The notes: generated by a model from the sequence alone, not told the origin. Positions 1 to 10,263 are shown, numbered from the stretch's first letter. The stretch is DNA of 64,000 nt from Triglochin maritima (GCA_963682175.1 OY821775.1:35214053-35278052), one strand, 5' to 3'. Made by a program: numbers and translations.

Positions 1-124
1 ACCAAGAGCCTCTTCCTTAACTCTTCTAAAAGACGAATAACATAAACAAGGAACAAAATGATTTCTCATTCAATTCATAATAATTGGCATTTAAAAGTAA
101 AACTTTTAGAACACATTCCATTCA
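1..124 (-). mobile_element. Copia family Q LTR, 5' end fragment
   Basis: These bases are the reverse complement of the start of the family Q LTR found intact at 46122. The LTR terminus TGAATGGAATG (minus strand) lies at 124, where the Q copy reads TGAAGGGAATG. The element continues left of the window. The sequence to its right belongs to gypsy LTR I, so Q appears inserted into I. The TSD partner of the adjacent bases ATATG lies outside the window and cannot be tested. The match is seen directly; insertion is inferred. Confidence 0.85.
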
Positions 125-305
125 ATATGAGTGTACTTGGGTTGGTTTGTATCTATGTCTATTTACGCAACTTAATAAAATTCGTGGCTAAGCCTCCCTT
201 TTGCTTTGCAAAAAAAAACCCGATACGAGTGTACCCCCACGTGAAGAATTGAAGCACTGAAGAAGATATTCAAAAATGGGTCTGATCTGACAAAAAGTGA
301 CCACC

Positions 306-330
306 AATTGGCGGCCCAGGACCGCCAATT
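306..330. repeat. GC-rich inverted repeat upstream of LTR I TATA box
   Basis: AATTGGCGG (306-314) and CCGCCAATT (322-330) form a perfect 9-bp inverted repeat with a 7-bp spacer. It lies about 125 bp before the TATA box at 455. Related LTRs carry different hairpins at the same place. Confidence 0.8.
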
Positions 331-454
331 CGCTGTCCTTTTTTGTCGGAACTCGACCCGGTTTCACACGGATAATTGTTATGTGTTTATGTCTACTATG
401 GGAATATTTCATTTGTCCCATACCGGGGGATTTCCCTTGTTGCCTTCTGCATGT

Positions 455-463
455 CTATAAATA
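455..463 (+). promoter_or_regulatory. LTR I TATA box
   Basis: CTATAAATA is followed after about 30 bp by pyrimidine-rich sequence. The same element sits at the equivalent place in LTR A (7043). It is the presumed retrotransposon promoter. Confidence 0.6.
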
Positions 464-1319
464 GAACTCTTCTTTCTCCTTTGTAAACTACCCATTTCTT
501 GGTGGCCATTCTCTCTACTTGGAGTAAGCATTGGAGCAAAACTCAAGTAGAGAAGAATGCTACTTGTAATGTGAGCCAGTAAATCAAATAATTCCTTCTA
601 ATTTTGTTTTAGTTGTCACTTTTTGAATGCTTGTATGTTTTGCTTAGTTTTGTTTTCCTAATCTTAATATAACTAGTTAGAATGTCTTTCTTTCTTAATA
701 TAGTTTTTAGCTTAATGTGTAGTGAGAAGTTCCATCCCCCTTTGGGGTTGGAGATGATGTTTATAAATGTAATGAAGAATGAGAATGAATGTTATCTTAT
801 CCAATATGTGATGAATGTGAATGTATGATTGTTTGTTTAAAAGAGAATACTTGACTTGATGGGGTTTGCAATAATCATTAAGTACTTCTCATGCTTGTTT
901 AGGTCTTAATAACCAACTTACATATGCTCATGTTCATCAACTACGTTAGTGATAGGAATGATAGGTTTTGTCACAGCCATTAGGTACTTCCTATGCACGA
1001 AAACACAACCTACAGTTATGCCTTATTGAATGCTTTCTTGACCACCATATTACATGTGTACACACACTCCACCCTTTAGGGGTTTTCCTTACTGAATTTC
1101 AGCTTACTTGTTTGTTAGTTGCTTAATTAGTTTTAGTTAGTCTTGTGCTTTCATCTCTCTCGTTTGTTAGTAGTTAGTTTAGTGTCATCAAACCTCTTCT
1201 CCCTTTATTTTCCACTTAATTTTTGAAGAACCAGAGTTGACATACGTCCCTCTGGACTTGACCCATATTTGCCATGTCTTCACCGACGTCGTGCACTTAC
1301 GGTATTTAAAATGATTCAA

Positions 1320-1697
1320 TCACTCATCCATTTTCTTTACCAACCTATGTAAGTATGGTGCCTTGGGGACATATGAATCAAAAGATTGAGCCTTAGGAAT
1401 GGGTTCTTTTAAGAATTTAGCATAAGCAGGTATTTGTTGAATCATGTCTAAGAGTGGAATGTTCACCTTAACTTGCTTAAATACTTCCAAGATTTTCTCT
1501 ATTTGGGCATTTGAGTTCTTTTTGAGTCTATTGGGCAATGGGGCTTTAGGAACATAGACTCGCTCAGGTTCAGGTTGAGCTATGGGTTCAGGTTGAGTAG
1601 GTGGGTTGGGCGTTTCAGATTGGACGTCGGGTTCAATGGTTAGGTCATATGTGGTAGCTTGATGGCTAGATTGATTAGACATTCTAGGATTTACCAC
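1320..1697 (-). pseudogene. Gypsy gag-protease linker, truncated (element H)
   Basis: The 125-residue reading frame contains the linker typical of plant gypsy polyproteins just before protease. It includes PKAPLPNRL, a predicted helical stretch around EKILEVFKQVKVNIPLLD, and IPAYAKFLK. A comparable linker precedes the protease of element A (PKVPFPECPKRN followed by VSIPLLEVIQQMPPYAKVLK). The frame ends at 1320, exactly where H joins LTR I, so protease, RT, RNase H and integrase are all missing. It is also out of frame with the gag upstream. The motifs are seen; loss of pol by truncation is inferred. Not functional. Confidence 0.75.
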
Positions 1698-1732
1698 ATT
1701 ATTATCAATCTGTCTTCCGAACCGTAATGATA

Positions 1733-3199
1733 CTACTGCATTATTTGTTGGAACGGTCCTTCCTCATTAACCATTTGAACCGGTCTAGGGTTGTTATTTC
1801 CTGAAGGTGGTTGATAGGGCTGATATGAATTATTAGATCTTAGATTCACCTCAGGTTGACTTGGCAACCGACCCTTTTCTCTTTCACCTACTATTTGTGC
1901 TAGTTGGATGACTTGTGTCTCTAGCCTTTGGAAGGTTTGGTTGGTTGTTTGTATAAAGGTTTTCATCAAATTTTCCAAGCTTGTCAACCTAACCTCATGA
2001 TCGCCATTGTTACTAAACCCAGATGATGTATTATTTTGGTTATACGGGTTTGGTTGTTGTCTAGGAGGTTGACCTTGTTGGCTTGATGAGAAATTGGAAT
2101 TATTACGCCAACCCGAGTTATAGGTTGATGCGTATGGGTCATTTCTAGCATGGTTATACATGGCATTAACTTGTTCCCAGTCCGCACATTCCTCCATTAC
2201 ATGACCAGTCTGACCACATCTAGTGCAAGGGATTGACGAGGCTTGATTCACTCGGGTTCTTGTTTGTAGCTCTAAACTTTCCATTCTACGCATAAGGGTA
2301 GTTAGTTTTGCTTTAGCCGCTATGTTAGCATCTATAGCTAAGACACCTGGTTTGGGTTGACTTGCTATTCTAGATCCAATACTCGGGTTAAGCGGTGTTC
2401 TAGCATTGTCCCATTGCATACGGTTTTCAGCTAAATCCTCAAGAAAAGTCCAGGCATCATTTTCATTTTTCGACATGAAGTTCCCTTGGCTTACGGATTC
2501 TACCATAACCCTAGATGTGGGTGTCAATCCCTCATAAATAATTTGGCATAATTGCCATCTTGGAATTCCATGATGAGGGCATTGGGTCAGTACGCTTCGA
2601 AATCGTTCTAGATAGGAATAGAACGACTCACTCTCAGACTGAACGAATGCAACAATTTCATTCCTAATCCTCATAGTCTTACGGTTGGGGAAATATTTTT
2701 TCAGGAATATTTGAACAAACTCAGCCCAACTCCTAATAGATCTTTCGACTAGACTATATAGCCATTTCTTAGCGTCGTCCTTTAGTGCAAGAGGCACAAA
2801 TTTCAGACGCACTGCCTCCTCAGGGATATGCTGGTATTGCATAAGAGAGCAGATTTCCTCAAATTCTCTAAGGAAGAGATATGGGTCTTCCCTAGAGGTG
2901 AACTTAGGCAACATACTCATGTATTGTGCCTTAAGTTCGAAGTCGCGACCCGGTATGGTGGGCATAACGATGCACGATAGCTGAGCAGCCATCCCTGGAT
3001 AGCATCGATCCCTCAGAGTTATAGGTTGTGCAACAGGTGGGTCCACTACGTTTTCACCCATTGGATCCGGGTGAGGTGGTGCAGCAGATGGATTGGGGCT
3101 AAGCTCTAGATTGGAATCTAGATGAACTCGTGAGAGTCGATTACTCAAGTCCCGAATCCAAATCTGAGTGCACCGGGTCGAATCAATTTTTGAGTTCAA
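1733..3199 (-). CDS. Gypsy retrotransposon Gag polyprotein (element H)
   Basis: This is an uninterrupted 488-residue Gag, the best-preserved gag in the window. Residues about 90-260 match the plant gypsy capsid domain (retrotransposon gag family): YMSMLPKFTSREDPYLFLREF, then a region with DDAKKWLYSL and ESFYSYLERF. A CCHC zinc knuckle CTRCGQTGHVMEEC lies at residues 325-338, followed by an Asn/Gln/Pro-rich tail. Gag would form the cytoplasmic particle and bind element RNA. The chosen start follows a 1.3-kb leader that begins at the perfect PBS at 4492-4509. A stop at 1733 separates it from the linker frame. Since pol is gone, any particle formation would need enzymes supplied elsewhere. The family assignment is firm; expression is unknown. 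Confidence 0.85.
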   Translation of the reverse strand: MNSKIDSTRCTQIWIRDLSNRLSRVHLDSNLELSPNPSAAPPHPDPMGENVVDPPVAQPITLRDRCYPGMAAQLSCIVMPTIPGRDFELKAQYMSMLPKFTSREDPYLFLREFEEICSLMQYQHIPEEAVRLKFVPLALKDDAKKWLYSLVERSIRSWAEFVQIFLKKYFPNRKTMRIRNEIVAFVQSESESFYSYLERFRSVLTQCPHHGIPRWQLCQIIYEGLTPTSRVMVESVSQGNFMSKNENDAWTFLEDLAENRMQWDNARTPLNPSIGSRIASQPKPGVLAIDANIAAKAKLTTLMRRMESLELQTRTRVNQASSIPCTRCGQTGHVMEECADWEQVNAMYNHARNDPYASTYNSGWRNNSNFSSSQQGQPPRQQPNPYNQNNTSSGFSNNGDHEVRLTSLENLMKTFIQTTNQTFQRLETQVIQLAQIVGEREKGRLPSQPEVNLRSNNSYQPYQPPSGNNNPRPVQMVNEEGPFQQIMQ

Positions 3200-4491
3200 A
3201 TTCGAAATTTAAATACCAAATTTAATTTCAAGAATTAATTTTTTTTTTAAATTTTCGTTTCTTTTTATATATTTTTTTCTTTTAATGGAAACAAACAATA
3301 GAATGGGGAAAGATAAGAAAGGAATCCTAATCTAGAGAATTTAGGTGAGAAGAGAAATAAGACTCAGCTGAGAAGGGAAACCTAACTCTAAAGATAGAAA
3401 GAGGGTTGGTCAAAAGTTTCCTAAGAAAGCACGGTGCAAACAATCCTAGACCTAGTGTCACTTAGATCTAGACGACTCCTAACTGGTTGAGTCGAATTGA
3501 TTTGCTTGATTCACCTCCCTCACTAATCAAACCAAGTTGGCCAGGCAGTGTATAGCTAGTGGGGGCGCTTCCGACAGGGTTGGTGTCAATTAGACAACCA
3601 CTTTGCTTGGAAGACTTACGTCGACACAAAAACACTTTCTACACACCAACTTAAATTCGATCGGCTTCAGGTCATAGCAAGTCAAACAAATTCTTCTCCT
3701 TAAATGAGTTTGAGTCTGTAGGAGTCAATGTCTAGCTGATTCTAATTTAAGGCTTGGGTGACACTTTAGGATTGTGATTTGTGGGTCACGGAAGGGTGAT
3801 GAAATCCCCACCGTATCTTTTCCTACGGAGTTGCCCTTAAGATAGTTTAAATTAGATCTATCAAAGATAGTCAAACAATGGTCTTTAGAGGGGGGGGGCA
3901 ATTGCAAGGTTGTATGCAAACTAGATTATATGCTTAAATGCAATCGATGAAAACCACGATACGTACCTTGATTCCAACACTCTTCAACAGAAATTAATAT
4001 GCAAGAATTTAGCAAGAATAATGCATACAAAACACTAGATGATAAATGCACTAAGGCCTTTCTAATTTTGCCAATTTTAGGTTAGAGTTGAGTTATTGCC
4101 AATTATGAAATTTTTGCCCTAAGACGTGCAATTCTAATAAAAGGAAATTTTCTGAAAATAGAAATTACGAGGAAAAGAGGTAACAAAGGTTACCTACGCA
4201 ATGCTCAGTCGGGTTCACCGCCCATTCTCGAAATGTCAGTAGCTTCACGCGTCCACCCAGAGATGAGTCGCGTCCCACAAAAAGTTGAAGCCCAGAAGCT
4301 CCAAGTGTGCGGCGGATTCGCCGCAAGTTACTCTTCAGGTGCGGCGATTTCGCCGCTCGTTTAGCTCCAAATGTGCCCGGATTTCTCCTCGCACTCTGTT
4401 GTCTCCTGAAATACAAATCCAAATACTTAGATCGCGCACAAGATAAACAGGATAAAATCGAAATCAACAAAAAAACAAAATCTGTGTCGCC
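3200..4491 (-). other. Leader (5' UTR) of element H
   Basis: This non-coding stretch lies between the PBS and gag. It has two strong GC-rich hairpins, 4308-4325 (TGCGGCG-GATT-CGCCGCA) and 4341-4356 (GCGGCG-ATTT-CGCCGC), a G-run near 3891-3898 on the plus strand, and an A/T tract around 3235-3290. Reading frames predicted here are short and match nothing I recognise. Confidence 0.6.
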
Positions 4492-4509
4492 TCCCCGGCA
4501 ACGGCGCCA
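4492..4509 (-). other. Primer-binding site, tRNA-Asp (element H)
   Basis: On the minus strand the bases read TGGCGCCGTTGCCGGGGA, perfectly complementary to the 3' end of plant tRNA-Asp including CCA. It sits four bases after the LTR end and upstream of gag, fixing the element's orientation. Athila/Tat-type gypsy elements use this primer. Confidence 0.9.
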
Positions 4510-5090
4510 AAAACTTGATGAAAATTAAATTTATACCACAAGTGCACGGTGTCAATGAAGACGTGGCAAATACGGGTCGAACACAAGGAGGGAGAGATCT
4601 TGTTATTTTTGTGATTTTTGATTAAAGGAAAGGAAGAGAGAGAAATAAGTTTGGTTTTGAGATTTTTGGTTTTTAATTTTCTAAAGCATGATACATGAAC
4701 AATTAAAACTAAAGTAAGAACAAAGATGGTGAATTCCGTTGGGTGGAGGTTTAGATATCGGGTTTAGATTAGAGAAATCAGAAACTTATAATAAATCATA
4801 TTAGTTATAAAGCATTACGTGATAAATGATTTAACACAAACTCAAGTAATCAAAATATCCTAACACGAAATTAAAATAATAACCTTATTCATCTTCTCTT
4901 CACCCTAAATCCGTCACCTCCATCCTTTGGAAAGAGTTAGAAACTCATGGATGGAGGGAAGGAGAAGGGGTCCTAGAGAGATTACAAAAGGAAACTAAAA
5001 ACACAAAATAAAACAACAAAACTTTATTACTAAATTATGGAATAAAAACTAGAACATAAGCTAAGGACCATCACAACATCGTTTCAGGGC

Positions 5091-5099
5091 TATTTATAG
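5091..5099 (-). promoter_or_regulatory. LTR H TATA box
   Basis: On the minus strand the bases read CTATAAATA, in the position equivalent to the TATA boxes of LTRs I and A. Confidence 0.55.
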
Positions 5100-5216
5100 C
5101 CGATACAAGGGACTTAGGTATAAAATAGGAAAGTACACGCGTCAACACGCAACCGGTAAAAATTTTAGAGCATGGATCTAATTTGGTGCGTCGGATTTGC
5201 CGCATTTTGGACATAA

Positions 5217-5236
5217 GGTGCGGCGGATTCGCCACC
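5217..5236. repeat. GC-rich hairpin in LTR H
   Basis: The core GGCG-GATT-CGCC (5222-5233) lies within an imperfect palindrome. A diverged direct copy of the surrounding sequence starts near 5185. The same GATT-loop hairpin recurs in H's leader at 4308-4325. Confidence 0.6.
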
Positions 5237-5689
5237 TTTTTAGCTCCGATTTAATCCGGTTTTTTCCTGTGTGTTTATGATATGATTTCAATATCCTTTG
5301 CGCATCTGGATGATTTCTTTCTATTCCCTTGAGCTCCGAATTATTTTCTTCATATATTTGGAGATTCACCTTGATTTTTCTTTAGATTTTCTCCAAGATA
5401 ATATTTTGGTGTTTTAATTGCAATTAGGTCCTTGGATTTTTGCAATTAAGTCACCGGCTACTTTTGTGCTTAAGTCCTTGTTCTTTTTGTAATTAGGTCT
5501 TGAATGCTTTTATTCTTGGATACATTTCCATTTGAAACCCGATAATCTTGAGCTTGGTCTTTATGATAGAAATGAGTCTTTTGCACGCGTTTATGCTCGG
5601 GATGTGGGTAATTTGCATTCTGGTCCCTGTATTCTGTAAATAAGACTAAACACATACCTTAGTAGCATTTATTGATATAAAAGTAATCT

Positions 5690-6489
5690 AAATGAAAGAA
5701 ATATGATGCAATGTATGCAATGCCTCACCTCACCTCGGATGACAAACACACGCCCAGCTACTCTGCCCCGCTCTAAGCTACGAGCGTGCCAACCAGAATT
5801 CTCACCCTAACTAGCATCAGCTCCTGCTCTACTGGTTCCTGCACCCTGTGCTCCAACATTCTTTTGAGCACATAGTGCCCATTTGTCCACAACCCAGACA
5901 AGCTCCAGACTTCTTTTAGTAGTCATTCGTGGTGTGCGTTCTGCTACAGTGCTCGCACAAACCCACGTCCAGAATTCTGACTCTACTTATCGTGTCTGTG
6001 TGGCCACTTTGACGATCCACCACCCTGCTTACCCTTGTCCTGACGAGCACGAGAAGCATCGAATGACAGCTTCCCATCACGCTGCCCCTCTCGATAGACA
6101 GCCCCAACAAAGTAAGGCAGTTCACTACCTTCTCTAGGGTCTGAGGCATCTGAATGAGCACCTTCGAGCGCAGACCTCTCTATTGTCCCCAAACAAACTT
6201 CATGGTTCTCTTCTCCTCAGTTACATAGATGCACAGGCAATAGTTCTCTAGAGAGTGGAACTTGTTGATGTAAGGCTCCAAGCCTAACACCCACTACTCA
6301 AGTGCCAGGAAGTCCTCACGCTTCCGGTCCTACGCATGTTGATGGAAACACTTCCGATCAAACTCAACCAGAAACTCCTCCCAGGTGACATTCGTCCTGT
6401 CTTTGAAAATGACCCCAGAAGTCGCTCTCCACCACATCACCACGTGCTCTTGGAACACGTAGGTTGCTAGATCCACCTTCCTCTCCGGG
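5690..6489 (-). pseudogene. Chromovirus-like (Tekay/Del type) gag fragment
   Basis: Read on the minus strand from about 6489, several frames give the characteristic chromovirus capsid sequence: EVDLATYVFQEH, WWRATSGVIFKDR, TWEEFLVEFDRKCF, FLALE, FHSLENYCLCIYVTEEK, then LRSKVLIQMPQTLEKVVN. A degraded zinc knuckle (CLGCGQMG) appears near 5900. The frame is broken by stops and frameshifts, and neither LTR nor pol adjoins it. It is a relic fragment between H and A. The family call relies on recalled consensus motifs; the decay is seen directly. Confidence 0.75.
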
Positions 6490-6490
6490 G

Positions 6491-6511
6491 GTCCCATACC
6501 GGGGGATTGTC
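6491..6511 (+). repeat. 21-bp LTR-derived patch before LTR A
   Basis: These 21 bases are identical to 7001-7021 inside LTR A, just upstream of its TATA box. A near copy is at 417-435 in LTR I. Here they lie outside the LTR, between the chromovirus gag relic and the LTR start at 6517. Confidence 0.8.
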
Positions 6512-6884
6512 ACGAATGATTGACATCTTATCATGCATGTCTTTGTGTCTTATATCCATTATCTTTCACCCAAACAATGCTATGTAACGAGTTTAAAGTT
6601 TACGTTTCAGGAATAAGTAGGTTTGAGAAGGAGAGACAATAAAAGGACTCAAAAGCAAAGAAAAGGACTAAGTTGCAAGGCTTATGGACTAAGATACAAA
6701 AGGGAGGGATCCGAATGCAAAACAAAAAGAGCAATGAGCAAATAAAGAAACTCCACACCATCATGGGAGTATTTTGGCAATTTGATTTGGGTCGGAGCCC
6801 CATCAACCAACTTGAGTACGTCACACATGAAGAAAACCATCCAGGAAAGCCCACACAAAAGCCCAACCAAATCCGAACCCTGTA

Positions 6885-6923
6885 GACCGCCAATGAGCAG
6901 TCTGGGACCGCTGATTGGTGGTC
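6885..6923. repeat. GC-rich hairpin upstream of LTR A TATA box
   Basis: GACCGCCAAT (6885-6894) and ATTGGTGGTC (6914-6923) form a 10-bp stem with one G-T type mismatch. It lies about 120 bp before the TATA box. Confidence 0.7.
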
Positions 6924-7042
6924 CGGGTTGCTCCGGATCTAGTGCGGTTTAGTCGGGTCATGTATAATTGTGTGTTATGTCTATTTTTGGTATTGTATTA
7001 GTCCCATACCGGGGGATTGTCCCGGATTACCTTTTTCTTTGC

Positions 7043-7051
7043 CTATAAATA
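7043..7051 (+). promoter_or_regulatory. LTR A TATA box
   Basis: CTATAAATA is in the same context as in LTR I. It lies outside the duplicated unit, so the copy-2 element has lost this promoter. Confidence 0.6.
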
Positions 7052-8069
7052 GAACTCCTCCTCCCTTGTATTCATCACTCTCTTGGTGGCCATCCTCTCT
7101 ACTAGGAGTAAAAGCCTTGAAGCGAAAACACTGGTCGAGAGAGGCTACTTGTATTGTGAGTTTTAAATTAATAAATTTTTCCTTTAGTTATGTTGTTTCT
7201 TTCTTAGTTTAATTTCCTTTCATATGTCTTGCAAGCTTTTTTAGTTTTATGTCCTTTTAGCTTCTTTAATATTTCTTGCTTGCTTTTTTTAATTTCCTTT
7301 CAGTAGAATGTTTCATTTTGTTAATGTAGGTTGTAGTTTAAATAGGAGGGAGTAGTTTCATTCCTATTTGGGGGTGGACAAATATGTGATATGATTATGT
7401 GATGTATTAGGTGCGTGTTATCTTAATCCTTTGAACCTTACATGATTTCTATAACCATCTAATGGAATTTCACTCTTGTCTTTGATATGCTAATGCTCTT
7501 GAATGAAGATTAGCATATGCTTAGATTAGTGGACCTATTTTATGGGAACGATGAGGTGATGATATTGTTGGAATTGATAAAGAAAACATGACTTGTAGTT
7601 GCATGTACACTGGTTAATGTCTTGTATGGTTTAATGATTGTCTAAATCTTATTTCATGTGGAGGCATAGTGAGGTTTGGTCTTTATACATGAGTTCATTT
7701 AGCTTCATTCCAATTATTGTCTTGTATATTTTAATGATATTGTGTTATCTTATTTCATGTGGAGGCAAAGTTGGATTTAGTTTTATGATTTTCATGAACT
7801 ACATGTTGTGATGATAATAATTGAACACATACACATATCTTTGTATTGACTTCTTTCTCTACCCCCTATGGGGTTTAGTTTTAATTCTTATCTTCCACTT
7901 CCTTTTTGCATTATAGTGTAGTTTGATCATAACTCATTTCTCTCCTTTCTTTCCCACTTGCCTTCGAACAAACTAAAGTCGACACACCTCCCTGGGGATC
8001 AACCCGTATTTGTCACCGCTTCAACGCGGCCATGCACTTGCGGTTAATTAAAACGTTCTATCAAGTTTT

Positions 8070-8087
8070 TGGCGCTATTGCAGGGGA
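8070..8087 (+). other. Primer-binding site, tRNA-Asp-like (element A)
   Basis: TGGCGCTATTGCAGGGGA matches the perfect tRNA-Asp PBS of element H at 15 of 18 bases. Three mismatches suggest decay. Confidence 0.8.
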
Positions 8088-9212
8088 GGTGTTCTGTCCA
8101 GACTTTGGTTTGGACGATTCGAGTGGTTTTAATTATTCGTTTTTAGTTTTGTTTGTTTCAGGGATCCTCAAGATCAAGGGGAGGCAACTGGAGGAATTGG
8201 AGAGCGAAAAGTGCAACAGCGGCCTGTTAAGCTTCACTTTCTCCCATTTTTGTTTTGGTTATTGTGTGTTTCAGTAGAGTTTTCTGGGAGCACAATCTTG
8301 CATATTGTGACTTTTAGTTTTCTCCCAGATTCTTAAAAATCAATCCCCTTTAATCAACTTAGCCACTAAAATCCAAAGCAAAATATTAGGCATACTTACT
8401 TGTTTAGGTCATGCATCACATACTTGACTTAGGCACGTAGTTGTCTTTTATTTTAGCCTACTTTCAGTTGATGATTGCACGCGTGAGTTACGTGCACCCA
8501 ATTCTCTCATTCATGCATGTTTAGATCATGCATTAGTTAGTAAGGTGCTTCGGGACAATAGTGAGTTGAGTGTTTGATTGGAGAGTTGATTGCTAGATTC
8601 AGGACCAAAACGCTACTAAGGAGGGGCCGTCCCATAAAAGATAAGGTGGGCGATTTCATTACCCTTTCCTTGGCCCCAAAAATCACTCTTAAGAAAGCCT
8701 TAATTCTAAAAACAAGTAGACATTGGCCCTAAGGATTTCGGACGCACTAGAAGAGTGATCTAATTAAGACCGTCATGGCCTGATCGGCGTTGGTTACCTT
8801 GTCGATAGTAGGAGGTATTGGATCTCCAGATCTGGTATCACTTGCTGTATATTTTGGTATTCGTTGTAGGGAGGTAAGGCATGTCGAGACTAGGGATCTT
8901 GAGGTTAGGCGTCGTCCAGCCTATGGACCCATAGCCTTAAGTTTTTTGAGTCGTGCTTGCTAGATTAGGTTTCTACCTTCACCACTACCCACGCTAGCTC
9001 TAGGGATTCTTCCCTCCTCATCTGAGTCCTCTCCTCATCTACATTCTCTAAGTAGTCTCCTCCCCTGAGTACACCTTCTATTGTGTGTTTTTAGAGTCGA
9101 GTCGAGCGTTTATGCGAGGTTGGGCTCGTTCTGGTGAGAGCGCTCGACTTGAGAGAGTGCATTTTTCTGAAATGGACGGTCTTGGTGTTGGCCATCTCTG
9201 CCTCGTGCTCCT

Positions 9213-10263
9213 TTGGAGCGTGAGACCGAGTCTTCTCGTGGTGACGGGGGAGACTGGGTTCCATACTTGCATTACCTCGGTCCGCTCCCACAACCACGTA
9301 GACCTCCTTTTCCTCCTCCTCTGACTCGAGAGGAAGAGGGATTCAGTCAGGATCGAGTTCTTGGTGCACCACAACCTTTAGCTCGACAAGATAGGCCATC
9401 TTGCATAGTTCTTCCCCCCGCTTGTGGGTGTGGACCCATCCTGTTCGCGCCGCGCAACCTTCTTGCATAGTTCTCCCCCCCGCTTGTGGGAACAAGTATG
9501 AGCTGAAACCTCAGTATGTGAGCATGCTTCCTACCTTCACTGCCAAGAAGGAGGATCTGTATATTTTTATACGTGAATTCGAGGAGATATGCTCCATGTT
9601 CAAGCTTCAACAACTTGATGAGGATTCAGTCCGGTTGAGGATGAATTCTTTCACGCTTAAGGATGACGGGAAGAAATTGATGTACAGCCAGGGCAAGTTC
9701 GATTCGGTCGTGGGATGACTTCATGATTGTCTTTCTGAAGAGATTCTTCCCTCAACGAAAGACGTAACAGATACGGCACCAGATACACCAAATGTATCAG
9801 ACTGAGACCGAATCATTTTATGCTTTCTTTGAGAGGTTCAAGGACCTTCTCTTACAGCCCTCATCATGGAATTGAGTTGTGGCAGTTATGCAAAGTTGTT
9901 TATGAGGGCCTCAACTACAACACCCGCACATTGTTGGAGTGAATGTGTCAGGGTGATTTCCAAATGAAACTCATCAATGAGGCATGGTACACTTTTGAAT
10001 TGATGGCGGAACGTACCTTTGAGTGGGAAACCATGAGAGAGCCACCAGCCGCCAGGTTTTCTGGTCGAGCTGGATCATATCAAGTTGAGTCAACTATCAC
10101 GTCTGAGGGTAAAATAGCTGCTCTCATGTGTAGTATTGAGAGTTTAGAGTTGGACCGAGTTCCTGTAGCTCAGGTCGCACGCTCAACCTCAACCTCCACC
10201 TTATCAACCTCCACGCCCATCGGCGACCAACCAACCCCCACATCAAAGGTCTCAGCACCATAA
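9213..10263 (+). pseudogene. Gag pseudogene of element A
   Basis: Fragments in different frames reconstruct the order of a gypsy Gag: a Pro-rich N-terminal part to PSCIVLPPACG (9213-9470), then YVSMLPTFTAKKEDLYIF and FTLKDDGKKLMYS (9401-9718), then frame-shifted FMIVFLKRFFPQRKT and ESFYAFFERFKD (about 9715-9860), then MCQGDFQMKLINEAWYTFELMAERTFEWE (9943-10263). They align in order with residues 75-260 of the intact Gag of H. A 62-bp direct duplication (9400-9490) is one frame-breaking change; stops and small indels add more. No zinc knuckle is seen. Confidence 0.8.
9400..9490 (+). repeat. 62-bp direct duplication inside gag
   Basis: A 29-base segment beginning CTTGCATAGTTCT at 9400 recurs at 9462. 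The 62-bp offset is not a multiple of three, so the duplication shifts the gag frame. Confidence 0.85.

Larger units (their letters stand above)
125..1321 (+). mobile_element. Gypsy-type LTR I, 3' portion
   Basis: This LTR shares its plan with LTR A (6517-8063) and the LTRs of B: a GC-rich hairpin, a TATA box, a CTTGGTGGCCATTCTCTCTA-like leader, and a 3' end that runs from a block ending in TGCACTTACGG to GATTCAATCA. It stops at its 3' terminus and abuts the truncated minus-strand element H at 1322, with no PBS following. Its 5' part is interrupted by Q at 124. It could be a solo LTR inserted in H or a recombination scar. The window edge prevents a TSD test. Confidence 0.75.
4513..5665 (-). 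mobile_element. 5' LTR of gypsy element H
   Basis: The 3' end is fixed by the PBS: the LTR ends in TCATCA on the minus strand, preceded by the same block (CGACCCGTATTTGCCACGTC) seen in LTRs I, A and B. A TATA box lies at 5091-5099. Upstream of it are GC-rich hairpins and several 'AGGACCTAA / GGACTTAA' stretches like those in the other LTRs. The 5' end near 5665 is approximate (minus strand TGCTACTAAGG). No matching 3' LTR is present in the window. Confidence 0.7.
6517..8063 (+). mobile_element. 5' LTR of gypsy-like element A
   Basis: The LTR starts at TGATTGACATC, aligning with the TGATTAGTAGC start of B's 3' LTR at 58091. It ends in TATCA, seven bases before a tRNA-Asp PBS. In order it holds a GC-rich hairpin (6885-6923), a TATA box (7043), the CTTGGTGGCCAT leader segment, and the conserved 3' block with GGGGATCAACCCGTATTTG. 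Length is about 1.55 kb. Bases from 7291 onward belong to the duplicated unit. No 3' LTR for A survives. Boundaries are accurate to a few bases. Confidence 0.8.

Noticed and set aside
8032..8277. An 81-codon frame at the start of element A, repeated at 20387-20632.
   Set aside because: It crosses the LTR end and the primer-binding site, so its sequence is explained by those signals.
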